From NCBI RefSeq assembly GCF_002105155.1, contig NW_019028984.1, positions 558,001-622,000 of the forward strand: DNA of 64,000 nt. The letters are read 5' to 3'. Source of the DNA: Lobosporangium transversale (taxonomy: Eukaryota > Mortierellomycota > Mortierellomycetes > Mortierellales > Mortierellaceae). Under the pieces are notes generated by a model, which had not been told where the DNA came from, made no database searches, and saw only the letters and a list, made by a program, of their open reading frames with translations. The translations under genes were made by a program, and so were the position numbers. Positions 46,501-57,192 of the stretch are shown here, one piece after another; positions within the stretch are counted from its first letter, which is position 1, and each line of letters starts with the position of its first letter.

Positions 46501-49500
46501 CTGCTGCTGGGCCATGTGGCCCAAAGGATACGCCATCAAAAGCTGTCATGAGTAAAGCTCCCAAAATTGATCTGCGGCTCTCCTCTGAAGAACAGGCTAG
46601 TTATCCTCGTGATGATAGCCACTTGTCGCACGAAAATCCCCCGCGCCCAAAGCATATCACGGATATCATTGAGATCCCATACCAGGAGGAGCCAGATAAA
46701 GCTCCACTCCATATTGAATCTAATACTACGCCAGCAGCCCAAACTACCGAAACTAACGATGCATCAATTGCTTCTACGACCCGTGAACCGAAAGAGGATC
46801 TTCCAATGTTGCAGTACACGGCACGAAATCTCCATACAAATAACCATATGCCTCAAGACCACCATACAGCCGAGCACAACAAAGTTCGGCCGATGCCTTT
46901 GGAAGCTACACCCTCAACAACCCAGTCTGCGAGGGAGGGTCATTCAAAAGCTGTGGGGCTAAGGAAGCCAAGGCCCTACTCGTCTCCATCTATCTCTTTA
47001 GAGGAGCAGACTAACTACCCTCGCAGTGATATTCCAACTGGGCCGGCAAGAGAACTTAAACCATCTACCTATAGTTATAGTTCGGCTATACCGATCAAGG
47101 AAATTCAGCTTGATGAAGCGCACATGCACCCGCATCATGATTTACATCCAAACCTCTTCCGGTCGCCTACCACAACTACTAATCAACGCCCAGATGACAC
47201 CGAACATTTATTGGGAGGCATAAGTTCCCCAGATATCCACATTATTGGAAGCTATCCTACCACTACGCGTTTTAAGGCCCCTATGCCAGATAAGGAGGCT
47301 ATGCACCGTATGCCCGCTGCTCCTTCTGTATCGCCTCCTGCTTCAGCCTCAGCTCCAGCCCCATCTTCAGCGCCTACCCATGCAGCTCTCGATATTCAGC
47401 ACCAAGCTGTTCCTACCACTCAAATGCGATCGAACTATGATCACCGCAAACAGGACGAATCTTTGTATTCCACACCGACGTCTCCCAATAGCATGAATCT
47501 AGACACAGCCGATAATATTGGACCATTCAAGCCTAAGGGGACGTCCAGATCCGAGGAAAGCAAGGATGGGTCCCTGCCTCTGATGCATAGAGCGGCGGTT
47601 CACTTGCTAGCCGCGCCCGAGCTCAAACGCCACCACGATGGTAGGAGAATCAATTGAATGGGTAAATGTCCATAATATATTCCAGATGATTTAGTTCACT
47701 AACTTTTCGTCATTACACGACATCTGTATGCTAGCGACCAAACCTACTGTTGCTGATAGCGCAACAGCTTCAAGTACCCACAACCAGCCTATACCGCCTG
47801 TATCCGTAATTCAAAGTAAATATCTTAGACAACCGAGTTCTAGTTTTGTTCCCAGTGAACATCGTCATGAGCTGAGCACTTGTTCCTCACCAGACAATCC
47901 AGACGGCTCAGAAGAACAGTATTTCTCACTAGATGAAACTGAGCCACCTAATTCAAATCAAGGCTCTGGTATGAGCGGTATAAATAATAACAATAAGGAT
48001 ACCGATCTCAGTTTTAAGGCAATTACATCAACCCTTACCCCGTCTATCGAAGCCTACAAAAAGGACACTGTAACTACTGGCTCTCCTGTTCCCACAACTA
48101 GTACCACTGGAGCGACTGTTAGGACTCCTGCGTCTCAGCCTCATGAGGATCATGCTTACAAGCTCAAGCCTTCTAAGGAGGCTACTGCAAACGCCACTGC
48201 TCCCAAGGCCCAAGTTACCAGCGATTCATCTGTACCGCAGCCGCTGATCAAGGAAAGGGAAATATTGGCTTCCCGTCAGGATGATCCTCTCAAGAGAGCT
48301 GAGAGGGGTCCCATGTCGGTTGTGCCACCGGCTGGGGCTCCAGCCTATGGTCATCATCACGCTACGGCGCATTCGCATAATGAAAAGAATGACTCACGTC
48401 CTATTCATAGCGCTGCAGCCCCTGCTGAGGCATCACCTGTTGCGAGAGCTGCTCTCCCTTCAGCCATCATCCAGAAACATGCCGGTTTACATGACCATGA
48501 AGAGGGGCGACAAATATTGCACGATTGGCCCAAGTCGCGTGAGCAACGTGATCAGCAGCATCAGTACCGGCACCAGCGGCCAATATCACTAATCGAGCAA
48601 CAAAATGAAATCAAGACTGTTACACCTACAGTCACCCCTGCGACCGCAAAGTCAAGCTCCGAGCTGCATGAGCACAGTGACCAGCAACAGCAAGGGCAAC
48701 AAGGGCAACAGGGAAAGGGCCAGCATCTGAAGCCCTCAGAGAGACACGCTGATACAGACAGTTTAAAGGCTACTGTCCCTCCCGCTGTGGTCATTCCTAC
48801 TACAACCTCAAAGTCGGACCGGGCAGAGTCACACAAATACCAGGAGCAAATAGGTTCAGTGAAGGAAAATGATGATATTACATCAGCTAAGCCTGTATCG
48901 ACCCAGCCCAAAATCGACCCAACTTTACTGGCCACACCAACAACCAAGCCGATGGTAGTAGGAATGCAGGAGGTGAAGATGCCTAGTCGCCCGCCCGCGC
49001 CGAAGCCATCATCTGCTCAAACACATGGTGCTTTGTACAATAGTAGCGAGATAACGCCTACGCCGCAGATACATGAGAAGACAAATTTTGCTAAACACGC
49101 TCCTGTATCTGCATCTATGGATACAGCAGCATCGCATAATCATGTTGATTCTATGAAAGTCCCAGTAGCTCAGCTCCCTAAAAAAGAGCAGGATATCAAG
49201 ATTTCTCCCATCTCGACCCTAGCTTCCGACAACAAGGATAAGTATAAGGGTGAAGACATGAATAATAGTAATACTAAGGGTGACCTGACGGCAGAGAAGT
49301 TCAAACCCGTTCCTCAACCCGTGATTCCTCCTCAACGAGAGTTAGCTGTTAGCAACTCCGTCCAAGCACCAATTACTACAACAGAGTCACCCTCTTCACC
49401 CATCCCTGCGCCCCGTCCCGCCACAATGGTTTCTGTTGCTGCTGTGCCTGCTGCGGCTTTAACGCCCGACAGGCACGGCACTGAGCTTAGCCGCGATGTC

Positions 49501-50577
49501 AACAAGTTGAAGACTAATGAACGACAATACCAGCAAGGCCAAGAACACGGTAATGTGAACGCCCAGGTACCGGTTAATACGGCTATGTCAACGCCCTCGC
49601 CTATCCCCGTCCCCCACCCTACTACAATGGCTTCTGTTGCTGCTGTACCTGGCGCGGCCTTAACGCCTGGTAGACACGATAATGCACTTACTTACGACAT
49701 CAGCAAATTGAAGGCTACTGAACCTGCTGAGCAAAGTCAACAGCACCGAGAGCATAGCAATGCGAGGGCCCAAACGCCAGTTAGTGGGACCAAATCATCT
49801 TCCTCGCCCATCCCTGCGCCCCGTCCTATTGCAATGGCTTCTGTCGCTGATATGCCTGCTGCGACCCTAACATCCGGCAGACACGGTACTGAACGTAACT
49901 ATGATATCAGCAACTTGAAGACTTCTGAACAACATTATTATCCACAGCATCAAGAACAAAGCAATGTTCAGTTCCAAGTGCCGGTTAGTGGGGCCAAGCC
50001 ATCTTCCTCACCCATCCCTGCACCCCGTCCTATTGCGATGGCTTCTGTTGCTAGCACGCCTGCTGCGGCCTTAACATCCGGTAGACACGGTACTGAGCGT
50101 AGCCATGACATCAACAACTTGAGGACCTCTGAACAACATTATCCACAACCCCAAGGACAAAGCAATTTGCAGCTCCAAGCGCCAGTCAGTACTATGAAAC
50201 TATCTTCCTCACCCATCCCTGCGCCCCATCCTACTACAATGGCTTCTGTTGCTGCTGCGCCTGTCGCGGCCTTGGCGTCTGGTAGACTGGATAATGAGCC
50301 CAGGCGCGATATCAACAAGTTGAGGACTTTTGAACAACAATATCCACAACCTCAAGGACAAAATAATGTGCAAGTACTAAGTACGGAGGTTCCAGCAGGC
50401 TACAAAGGAGAGATCCCTACAACACAAGATGGTGAACATGTGATTTGGGTCAAGAAGATCTATACAACAAGGGAGTACTACGATCCTCCTGATGAGTATG
50501 AGCCTGAGGAGCTGGATGAATTTGGGTTCCGAAAGGACCGTGACGTGTCATTGTATCTAAATCGTCGTTACCCATAA
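43598..50577 (+). CDS. Giant, mostly disordered protein of unknown function (2174 residues)
   Basis: Five exons (43598-43892, 44014-44314, 44446-44580, 44690-47640, 47735-50577) keep phase through every junction and give 2174 residues. The N-terminal 180 residues are Gly-, Asp- and Lys-rich and include ETLAGHKIKELVDQLKQSP. Most of the rest is Ser/Thr/Pro/His/Gln-rich and lacks hydrophobic cores. Residues about 705-745 are a charged repeat (TAKERESE, AAKEQELV, TAKERESE). Residues about 1780-2095 are five tandem units of about 68 residues, each beginning SPIPAPRP and ending near EQxxPQxQ. The last 65 residues look ordered and may be the conserved part: PAGYKGEIPTT, HVIWVKKIYTTREYY, ELDEFGFRKDRDVSLYLN. 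There is no signal peptide or membrane segment. I recognise no family. Intron 2 has a T run, and its acceptor is an oligo(A) type (cttaaaaaaacag). Confidence 0.75.
49395..50340 (+). repeat. Five tandem repeats of about 200-207 bp in the giant gene
   Basis: Units begin near 49399, 49600, 49804, 50011 and 50208. Each codes for SPIP(A/V)P(R/H)P, ..ASVA...AALT.GRH, and a (D/N)I.(N/K)L(K/R)T.EQ segment. Units 3 and 4 are the most alike, which suggests recent duplication. All unit lengths are multiples of 3, so the frame is kept. Confidence 0.88.
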
Positions 50578-52220
50578 CAAATGAAGACTTTATTAGACTA
50601 ACGATCTGTTGGTCATTGTAGAAAACATATATATATATATATATATAATAAGCTGGCAATAAAATACTTCATCTTGCTTTTATTGCATCGTTACTCATAC
50701 GCTATTATTGTTAAAATAAAAATAAAAAATAAAATATGAGGTGCTTATATTTTGATCAGTTCGGTTCTATAGGACTGTGTAAAATGCCTGTAAGCTTTTT
50801 TTTTTTTTCTTCTGCTTTCTCTTGACCCTTTACGATTTTAGTCGCCCTGTCAACAAACTAGACCGCATACCAACAACCCTATGGAAAACTTTCGGGTTCG
50901 AGAACATCTGCCTTTTTTTTGTAATCTGGACAAGGAATCCCATCTTTTTTTTTTTTTTTTTTTTTTTTTGGCCCTGGTTAATGGTTATGATCAAAGTCCA
51001 TGCACACAAATGTAGGGGGTTTGATCCTAAAAAAATGATCTGCTAAGCAATGATAATCAAGTTTGTTCATGAGCATTACTAAATTCGCTAGTTCATGCAC
51101 GCAAAGGCCCACACTCTTTTTTGATTGGTTAGTTTTCTTGTTTTGGATTGGTACATAAATGTACATGTATATAACGCTAACGACTATTTATGGCATCAAT
51201 TGACGAAAGCATAACAATCTCATCCACCAAACTCCTGACTACAGTACGTTCGTGACATCCCTTATTCACAGCCATCAGCAATGTGTACATGTATAGTCTC
51301 AAAGATATAGATCATCTTTTCAGCTCCCACGGTCTGATAATCTGGCAAAAAAAAAAAAAAAAAAAAAAAAAGATTCCTCACACGAATATTGTCTCTATTA
51401 TATTAGTATCCAAATATCTGAGTCTTCCATAAGCTTGACACCAATGGAAGTGTGATGAGTGCTTCTTTTGGTCAGTAAACATCCATGCTTGCTACTGATC
51501 ATTCTGATTCTTTTTTTTTTTATTATTATTTTTTTTTCTTTCCTTTTATTATAATTATTTGTTCCCTTGCTCTTGGCTTGATCTCAATCCAAAGCCTGCC
51601 TTTGTCATGGATACTAACTCGTTTGTGATTTATCGCTGGCTGTAATGAGAGAGCCCAAAATTCGTTGAGATACTGAATATCCTCTCAATCTTCAACTTGA
51701 CTAAGTCATTGCTTTTTGCTTCTAACAAGATGGGGAAGGGTCTAATTAGATGATTTCATTCCCTTCACTGTCTGTTGGGAAAATGTACGACTTGATTGGA
51801 TAACTTTGTCCTAAAAAGCATTTATAGTCTATAACAAATATTGCCAGCACGGGAGGGACATACAATATGAGCCACTCATTTTATCACCCCTCGCTCGTAG
51901 CGGATAAATTTCTCCACTGACAATGAGGGGACAATGAGGGACGGACTGTAGTGAATGGTAAATTGACATTTAAACAAAACATCTTTCTTAAAAAAGCCAG
52001 ACTAGATCTTCTTTTTTTTTTTTGTGTCCCTGTAAATAAAGCAGGACCACTGCCAGATTACGGTAATTCACCTAGTGGAGGGATACACGTAATTTTTTTT
52101 TTCCATTCGTTGAAGCAATGTTCAACATTGTATCACGTCACTTGTAATTCCTTTCGAAAAAGGTCAATGCGCTTAGAAGAAAAGAAGGGACTAGTTTTCT
52201 AACAATTATGCATCTCTCTG
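50578..52220. other. Intergenic, no supported gene
   Basis: It contains an (at)n tract at 50625-50646, poly(A)-like gcaataaaat near 50658, a T run (50945-50969), an A run (51346-51371) and gtacatgta motifs near 51162 and 51288. At 52100-52200 it carries sequence that is recognisably but imperfectly related, in inverted orientation, to about 54500-54590, the outer flank of the inverted repeat. Confidence 0.5.
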
Positions 52221-52353
52221 CTGCACTTTACCCTCCGATACCTTACCAAGCACACTCATACTAATCCTATGCTCCTTGTAAAGGAAAAAAAGGAACAAAA
52301 ATCGCTCAAAGGCGTGTGAACGCGTACGAGAAAAAAAAGGTGCTGGTCGTTGG

Positions 52354-52361
52354 TATAAATA
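52354..52361 (+). promoter_or_regulatory. TATA box, left copy of the Cys-rich gene
   Basis: TATAAATA lies 101 bp upstream of the ATG at 52455. An in-frame ATG at 52371 is only 10 bp past this box and so should be in untranscribed or leader sequence, which supports 52455 as the start. Confidence 0.65.
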
Positions 52362-52454
52362 CAGAGAGAGTTGGATCCATCTTTTTCTTTTTGTTCCTTT
52401 GATCTCTACACCCTTTTATTCTCCAGCAAATCAACCTGCAAACCACTTCAGACC

Positions 52455-52994
52455 ATGCGCAAGCCATTCATCACCGTCTTTGTTTTTAGTGCCTTGGCTG
52501 CTGTCAGCTCCGCGTTCTGCGTCAAGGACCGAGATGATTGCCCCTCTGGAACCCATGGGGTTGAAGATCCAGTGTATTGTGTAGAAAGTGGCTACTCTTA
52601 CGACCACCAGTTTTTCTGTGCAAGAGATTCGGTCAAGACTGTCGGTATCCGAGGCCGAGTACCACCCCCCAACCTGAGGGGAGCTTGTGTCCGCGAGTGC
52701 GATGAGTGCCCTTCTGGAACTCATTGTGAAAATGAACCCGAGATCTGTAGGGATTTGGGTTTCCCTCCTCACTATCACTTGCTTTGCGTCGGTGGCTTCG
52801 CTTCCAACCCCATCCCCAAACCTGCACCTGTTGCTAAAACTATGCCCTGTGTCCGCAAGTGCGATGAGTGTCCCTCTGGAACTCATTGTGAAAATGAACC
52901 CGAGATCTGTAGGGATATGGGCTTCCCTCCTCACTATCACTTGCTTTGCGTCGGAGGAGATCCCAACTCTTCTGAGAAGAGCTCTTGCCACTGA
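52455..52994 (+). CDS. Small secreted Cys-rich protein with three repeats (left copy)
   Basis: An intronless frame of 179 residues. A signal peptide covers about residues 1-20 (MRKPFITVFVFSALAAVSSA). The mature part is three copies of a 33-35 residue module with the pattern C-x4-(D/E)-x-CPSGTH-x5-P-x2-C-x3-G(F/Y)-x4-H-x3-C. Module 1 (CVKDRDDCPSGTH) is the most diverged. Modules 2 and 3 (CVRECDECPSGTH and CVRKCDECPSGTH, both ending GFPPHYHLLC) are almost identical, also at DNA level. All Cys positions suit disulfides; each module also has two or three conserved His. I know no named domain with this pattern. Such proteins in soil fungi can be wall components, inhibitors or interaction factors, but that is not shown here. 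An identical protein is encoded by 53719-54258 on the opposite strand. An aataaag signal follows at about 53047. Confidence 0.85.
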   Translation: MRKPFITVFVFSALAAVSSAFCVKDRDDCPSGTHGVEDPVYCVESGYSYDHQFFCARDSVKTVGIRGRVPPPNLRGACVRECDECPSGTHCENEPEICRDLGFPPHYHLLCVGGFASNPIPKPAPVAKTMPCVRKCDECPSGTHCENEPEICRDMGFPPHYHLLCVGGDPNSSEKSSCH

Positions 52995-53039
52995 TCAAAT
53001 TTAGATGGACATGTCCATATTGATTGAGAAATATCTGTA

Positions 53040-53673
53040 TAAATGAAATAAAGAAAGGTCTCAGTGCTTGTAATTTTCAACAATGATCAGCTGAAGCATC
53101 ATTGGGAATGCCAATTAAAGTAAGAGCAGCATGGATGGTCGTGAACATCGAGTAGCAACAGTAGCCAATTATATCCCTATCATCGTATCTGAGGAGATGG
53201 TTATCACTTTTAGACCTAAAAAAATAAAATAAAATAAAATAAAAAAAAGAGAGAGAGGCTATTCAGCTGGAGCTTTTACCAATAAATGTTCATGTCGAAT
53301 CTCTTTGTCTTTTAGTATGAATACATTTAGCACTAACTGTTGTGTCGCCAAAAATGTTTAACAAAAAATAAATAAATAAATAAAAAAAAAAAAAAAGCGT
53401 TAGATTCCTTTGTTTCAATTGACGTCCGACCAAGGTCCAACATGTCGTTAAATAACGCGCCCAATGCCCCTGTTTTTAAAGGAGAAAATGATGATCTGTT
53501 CGATGCCAAACATTTATAAACCATATATAGCCCGGCTACTATTACTACATAACGTCCAAGAACATTTATGCTGCTACTGCTTTAACTGACATTGTCAATG
53601 GCACTTTTACTGATCATTGGATCACTGTTAATACTTTCTTTTTTTTTTTCTCTTTATGTCTTTATTTCAACTG
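53040..53673. other. Spacer between the inverted repeat arms (634 bp)
   Basis: This unique sequence separates two tail-to-tail genes. It holds aaaataaaat-type simple repeats (53219-53245, 53369-53396) and no supported gene. The first bases on each side still align weakly (gaaataaag on both), which marks where the near-identity of the arms stops. Confidence 0.6.
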
Positions 53674-53718
53674 TACAGATATTTCTCAATCAATATGGAC
53701 ATGTCCATCTAAATTTGA

Positions 53719-54258
53719 TCAGTGGCAAGAGCTCTTCTCAGAAGAGTTGGGATCTCCTCCGACGCAAAGCAAGTGATAGTGAGGAGGGAAGCCCATATCC
53801 CTACAGATCTCGGGTTCATTTTCACAATGAGTTCCAGAGGGACACTCATCGCACTTGCGGACACAGGGCATAGTTTTAGCAACAGGTGCAGGTTTGGGGA
53901 TGGGGTTGGAAGCGAAGCCACCGACGCAAAGCAAGTGATAGTGAGGAGGGAAACCCAAATCCCTACAGATCTCGGGTTCATTTTCACAATGAGTTCCAGA
54001 AGGGCACTCATCGCACTCGCGGACACAAGCTCCCCTCAGGTTGGGGGGTGGTACTCGGCCTCGGATACCGACAGTCTTGACCGAATCTCTTGCACAGAAA
54101 AACTGGTGGTCGTAAGAGTAGCCACTTTCTACACAATACACTGGATCTTCAACCCCATGGGTTCCAGAGGGGCAATCATCTCGGTCCTTGACGCAGAACG
54201 CGGAGCTGACAGCAGCCAAGGCACTAAAAACAAAGACGGTGATGAATGGCTTGCGCAT
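53719..54258 (-). CDS. Small secreted Cys-rich protein with three repeats (right copy)
   Basis: The protein is residue-for-residue identical to the product of 52455-52994 (179 residues, signal peptide, three Cys/His modules). The identity also holds in the other reading frames, so the coding DNA itself is identical including third positions. The gene is in the opposite orientation and converges on the left copy. Its promoter, including the TATA box at 54352-54359, is likewise the same, so both copies are expected to be expressed alike and to double the dose. Convergent transcription across the 634 bp spacer could yield overlapping antisense RNA if termination is leaky; that is inference. Confidence 0.85.
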   Translation of the reverse strand: MRKPFITVFVFSALAAVSSAFCVKDRDDCPSGTHGVEDPVYCVESGYSYDHQFFCARDSVKTVGIRGRVPPPNLRGACVRECDECPSGTHCENEPEICRDLGFPPHYHLLCVGGFASNPIPKPAPVAKTMPCVRKCDECPSGTHCENEPEICRDMGFPPHYHLLCVGGDPNSSEKSSCH

Positions 54259-54351
54259 GGTCTGAAGTGGTTTGCAGGTTGATTTGCTGGAGAATAAAAG
54301 GGTGTAGAGATCAAAGGAACAAAAAGGAAAAGATGGATCCAACTCTCTCTG

Positions 54352-54359
54352 TATTTATA
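54352..54359 (-). promoter_or_regulatory. TATA box, right copy of the Cys-rich gene
   Basis: TATAAATA on the reverse strand, 101 bp upstream of the ATG at 54258, at the same distance as in the left copy. Confidence 0.65.
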
Positions 54360-54493
54360 CCAACGACCAGCACCTTTTTTTTCTCGTACGCGTTCACACG
54401 CCTTTGAGCGATTTTTGTTCCTTTTTTTTCCTTTACAAGGAGCATAGGATTAGTATGAGTGTGCTTGGTAAGGTATCGGAGGGTAAAGTGCAG

Positions 54494-55003
54494 AAAACTA
54501 GTCTCTTCTCTTCTTTTTCTTCTTCTTCTTCTGGGCGCATTAGCCTGAAAGGAATGATTATAAATGATGTAACACAAGGTTGGCCAATATTTACGCTGAG
54601 GGAACATCAAGGGGCAAAAAAAAAAAAAAAAAAAGATAGACTATACACGTTGATACTCTAACAATGACGTTATACGACGCGACAAAGTGTTGGATATTAG
54701 GGCAAGAAAGATAGTCTGATCTTGTTGCATTGGACGTATAATTGGAGCCATTTTTTTGATCCTTGCAACATCCCAGACCATTACTAGAAGGTAAGCTAAT
54801 CCACAAGATCAAAAACTTTTTGCCTTTAGTTTTGTTGAACAAGTCCTCTTCCCTCTGCCCCTTTTTTTAAGGCTACCCAAAGGCTACTAGGCTTTTTTCG
54901 GACACAACTTTGGTTCTCTCTGTCTCTCTCTTTCTCTTGGTTTATTTATTATTATGATTATTTTTATTTTGTTACTATTGTTGTTGTTGCTTTATATTCG
55001 GTA
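54494..55003. other. Outer flank of the inverted repeat and 3' region of hob3
   Basis: About 54500-54600 is a diverged inverted match to 52100-52200. An A run lies at 54617-54634. From about 54910 the sequence is CT- and att-rich. No gene is seen. Confidence 0.5.
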
Positions 55004-56446
55004 TTATGCTTTCGTGAGTCCACAGATCGTCAAGTCACGCATTTGTTGCAAGATACCGTCTGCCTGCTGCTCCAGTTCATAATCCTGTGGTTCTGGAGGG
55101 AAGTACTGTCGAAGGCTTTCCAATGCATTGAAAGAGTCCTGGGCAAACGATAGCTGTGATTTGACGATCGCTTCAAAGGACGGGTCCAAGTAGGCGACTC
55201 TGGAATCAATGACCTTGGGTAGCTCAGTTGTCAATTGAGCATTGATGCTCTCGTACAAATCCCTGGCCGCATTGGCTTCATGTTCCGCGCGTGGTAACTT
55301 TGTGCTGTCCTCCGAGGGCTTCTCCACTAGCTTCCGGACCTTGGATCGGGCATTGTCGTAATCAAGTAACTTTTTGTTGCGACGGCGGATCGCTTCGTTG
55401 ATCTCTGGGAAGTAGGAGTAATATCGGCCAATAGGCTCTAGTACTGTGGAGCGATAAGCATCATCCTATCAAAATAAATATATATAAACATATTCGTGTC
55501 CACCAGATCGGAATCCGTTATTTAGTCCAATGTTCATCGAGATGTTCTTAATGAAAGTTTAACTAACATGTCCCTAACCTCTGTTAATTGTTCCATTTTG
55601 GTAATAGTCTCCTTGTATTTGATGCCGGATGCCGCCATTGACTGACTATCATCATAGCATTGCTCCAACGTGTTTGCAATCCTGATTTGAGCAGCTGTCA
55701 TTTCTTTTGGTATCAAACAGAAAAAAAAAGAAAAGAAAAAGTATAAATACGATGCGTTTAATATCCCATGTCTTTTTTTTTTTTTTTTTTTTTTTTTTTT
55801 GGCTGTTTTGTTTTGTTTTGTTTTGCTGTCTGTTTGTTAATGAAATGATGGGCTGTGTGTTTCTGTTGTTCCACATGGCAAAGTGCATGAAAGGAATCGG
55901 TTTTCATTCTTTTTTTGATGTGGTGTTGTGTTACCTCGAAGAGCTTTAGCATATCCATTTGCTTCCTTATGCAACTTTTCGGCTTTTGCTTCCAGTCTTT
56001 GGATCCATATTCAAATTCAAAATAATAATAATAATAATAAAATTCAGTTTTGGTAACACTGCTGCGCCAACAGTAAGAGTTATATATAAAAAAAAAATAA
56101 AAATAAAAATAAATAAAAAAAACTACTTACTGCTTGGCTCGTTTTTCTTCTTCCTCAAATTCCTTGTCTTCAGTGCGGTCCATGTTTCCAGTCTTGGAGA
56201 GGACTGTAGTAGTGGCCCTGTTGAGGTTCTTTTTAAATCCAGCCCTTTTTTATTGATTGATTGATTGATTGATTGATTAAAAGTAGGATGAAAGAAAATG
56301 GCAATTAAACGATTTAATCCTGTGTTGATACAGCCTACACATGTCATATATGCCTGTGTTTCATCAGAGCAGAACAGATAAAGATGGACCCCAAAGTGGA
56401 ATAATGTGCTGATATGATATAATGTAATGGACTCGTACCAACTCAT
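55004..56446 (-). CDS. hob3: BAR-domain protein, Hob3/Rvs161 (BIN3) family
   Basis: Five reverse exons (56439-56446, 56131-56244, 55935-55996, 55579-55703, 55004-55465) join to 256 residues, close to the usual 260-265 of the family. The first exon is only 8 bp (ATGAGTTG) and codes for the start of MSWAGFKKNLNRA, the family's N-terminal amphipathic helix. It continues with DKEFEEEEKRAKQLEAKAEKL, TAAQIRIANTLEQCYDD, DDAYRSTVLEPIGRYYSYF (the family's long second helix region), EINEAIRRRNKKLLDYDNARS, and ends in the third helix with LEQQADGILQQMRDL. Family proteins bind and bend membranes at endocytic sites and act with Rvs167-type partners on actin organisation. The tiny first exon and the oligo(A) acceptor of exon 2 (taaaaaag) would defeat simple gene finders. 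Intron 3 contains a long T run (A run on the coding strand). Confidence 0.92.
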
Positions 56447-57109
56447 GATGTCTCTTTTCTTTTTGCGATAATGGTAAGTGATGGGATAGTTGTAGCTGGT
56501 AGTTGTGGTAGAATATATCCGGTTGTCTGCGCTTGTGCAAGTATCGAAGATGTCGTTATTTGGTTCCTATGTCTGCGTGGAACAAAGAGATTGGCAGAGT
56601 AGCTAGTGGCTAATGGAGTGCAATGGGAATGAATAATGAATGAAGAATTGAAGAAGGAAAAAGGAAAAAAGAAAAAGAGCCGTTACATGTACATGTACAT
56701 TAAGCATGTATAATATATATATATATATCTATATACATGTATATATAATAATGTGCAATGCATTGGTTAGTGACATCAATAAATCCATAAAAGACATAAA
56801 ACTGTCTTTGCTGGGTTTTCATTGACCCGAATGGATCACATGACTGAAACGCGTCTGTCTCCAGCCTGGCAATCGCAAGGAACGCGTCTTTGTCTGATCT
56901 GCGTCTTTCCTACAAATCTCCATCCATCATCCTTTTCTATCTGTACTCGACTACTTGACTACTCGTCTACTCATCTGCTGTGGCACAATATTTTTTTTTT
57001 TTTTTTAAAAAAAAGCCTTTATTTCCGCCACTGCTTATCTGTGATACTCCCATCCTCATTGGAGGTCATTGGGAGTGTGTGGGATAAAAGGAGTGCATGT
57101 CAATACTTT

Positions 57110-57142
<33 letters not shown>

Positions 57143-57192
57143 CATTTCAATTGCATTCTTTTTGTGTTCTCTCCACAATTCATTCTTACCTC
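56447..57192. other. Divergent intergenic region, hob3 / FUN14 gene
   Basis: It includes an acatgtacatgtaca palindromic tract near 56686-56700, an (at)n patch at 56714-56730, a T/A foldback at 56990-57014 and a T run at 57113-57142. A pyrimidine-rich block precedes the FUN14 start. No gene is seen. Confidence 0.5.

Larger units (their letters stand above)
52221..53039 (+). repeat. Left arm of a large inverted repeat (819 bp)
   Basis: The arm is nearly identical to the reverse complement of 53674-54493. Comparing by eye I find one substitution (in the leader near 52388) and one 1-base length difference in an A run (7 versus 8, near 52285). It includes the promoter, the whole coding region and the first 45 bp of the 3' region of the Cys-rich gene. 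Confidence 0.92.
53674..54493 (-). repeat. Right arm of the large inverted repeat (820 bp)
   Basis: The reverse complement matches 52221-53039 almost base for base. Beyond its outer end the similarity continues but drops sharply: the left side has an extra segment of about 22 bp (52200-52220), and flank similarity is only partial. Confidence 0.92.

Noticed and set aside
47641-47657. Reading the giant gene as two genes, the first ending at the TGA at 47655-47657
   Set aside because: A GTAGGA donor at 47641 and a CTAG acceptor at 47734 keep phase exactly, both sides share the same low-complexity style, and no promoter-like sequence lies in the 94 bp gap.
52371-52454. Upstream in-frame ATG that would extend the Cys-rich protein by 28 residues (MDPSF start)
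   Set aside because: It lies about 10 bp after the TATA box, so it is probably not in the mRNA; the ATG at 52455 gives a clean signal peptide. The single substitution between the arms also falls in this stretch.
52431-52991. 186-codon frame opposite the Cys-rich gene (and its mirror at 53722-54282)
   Set aside because: It is the antisense shadow of the Cys-rich coding region, lacks a signal peptide or family features, and exists only because the repeats lack stops on that strand.
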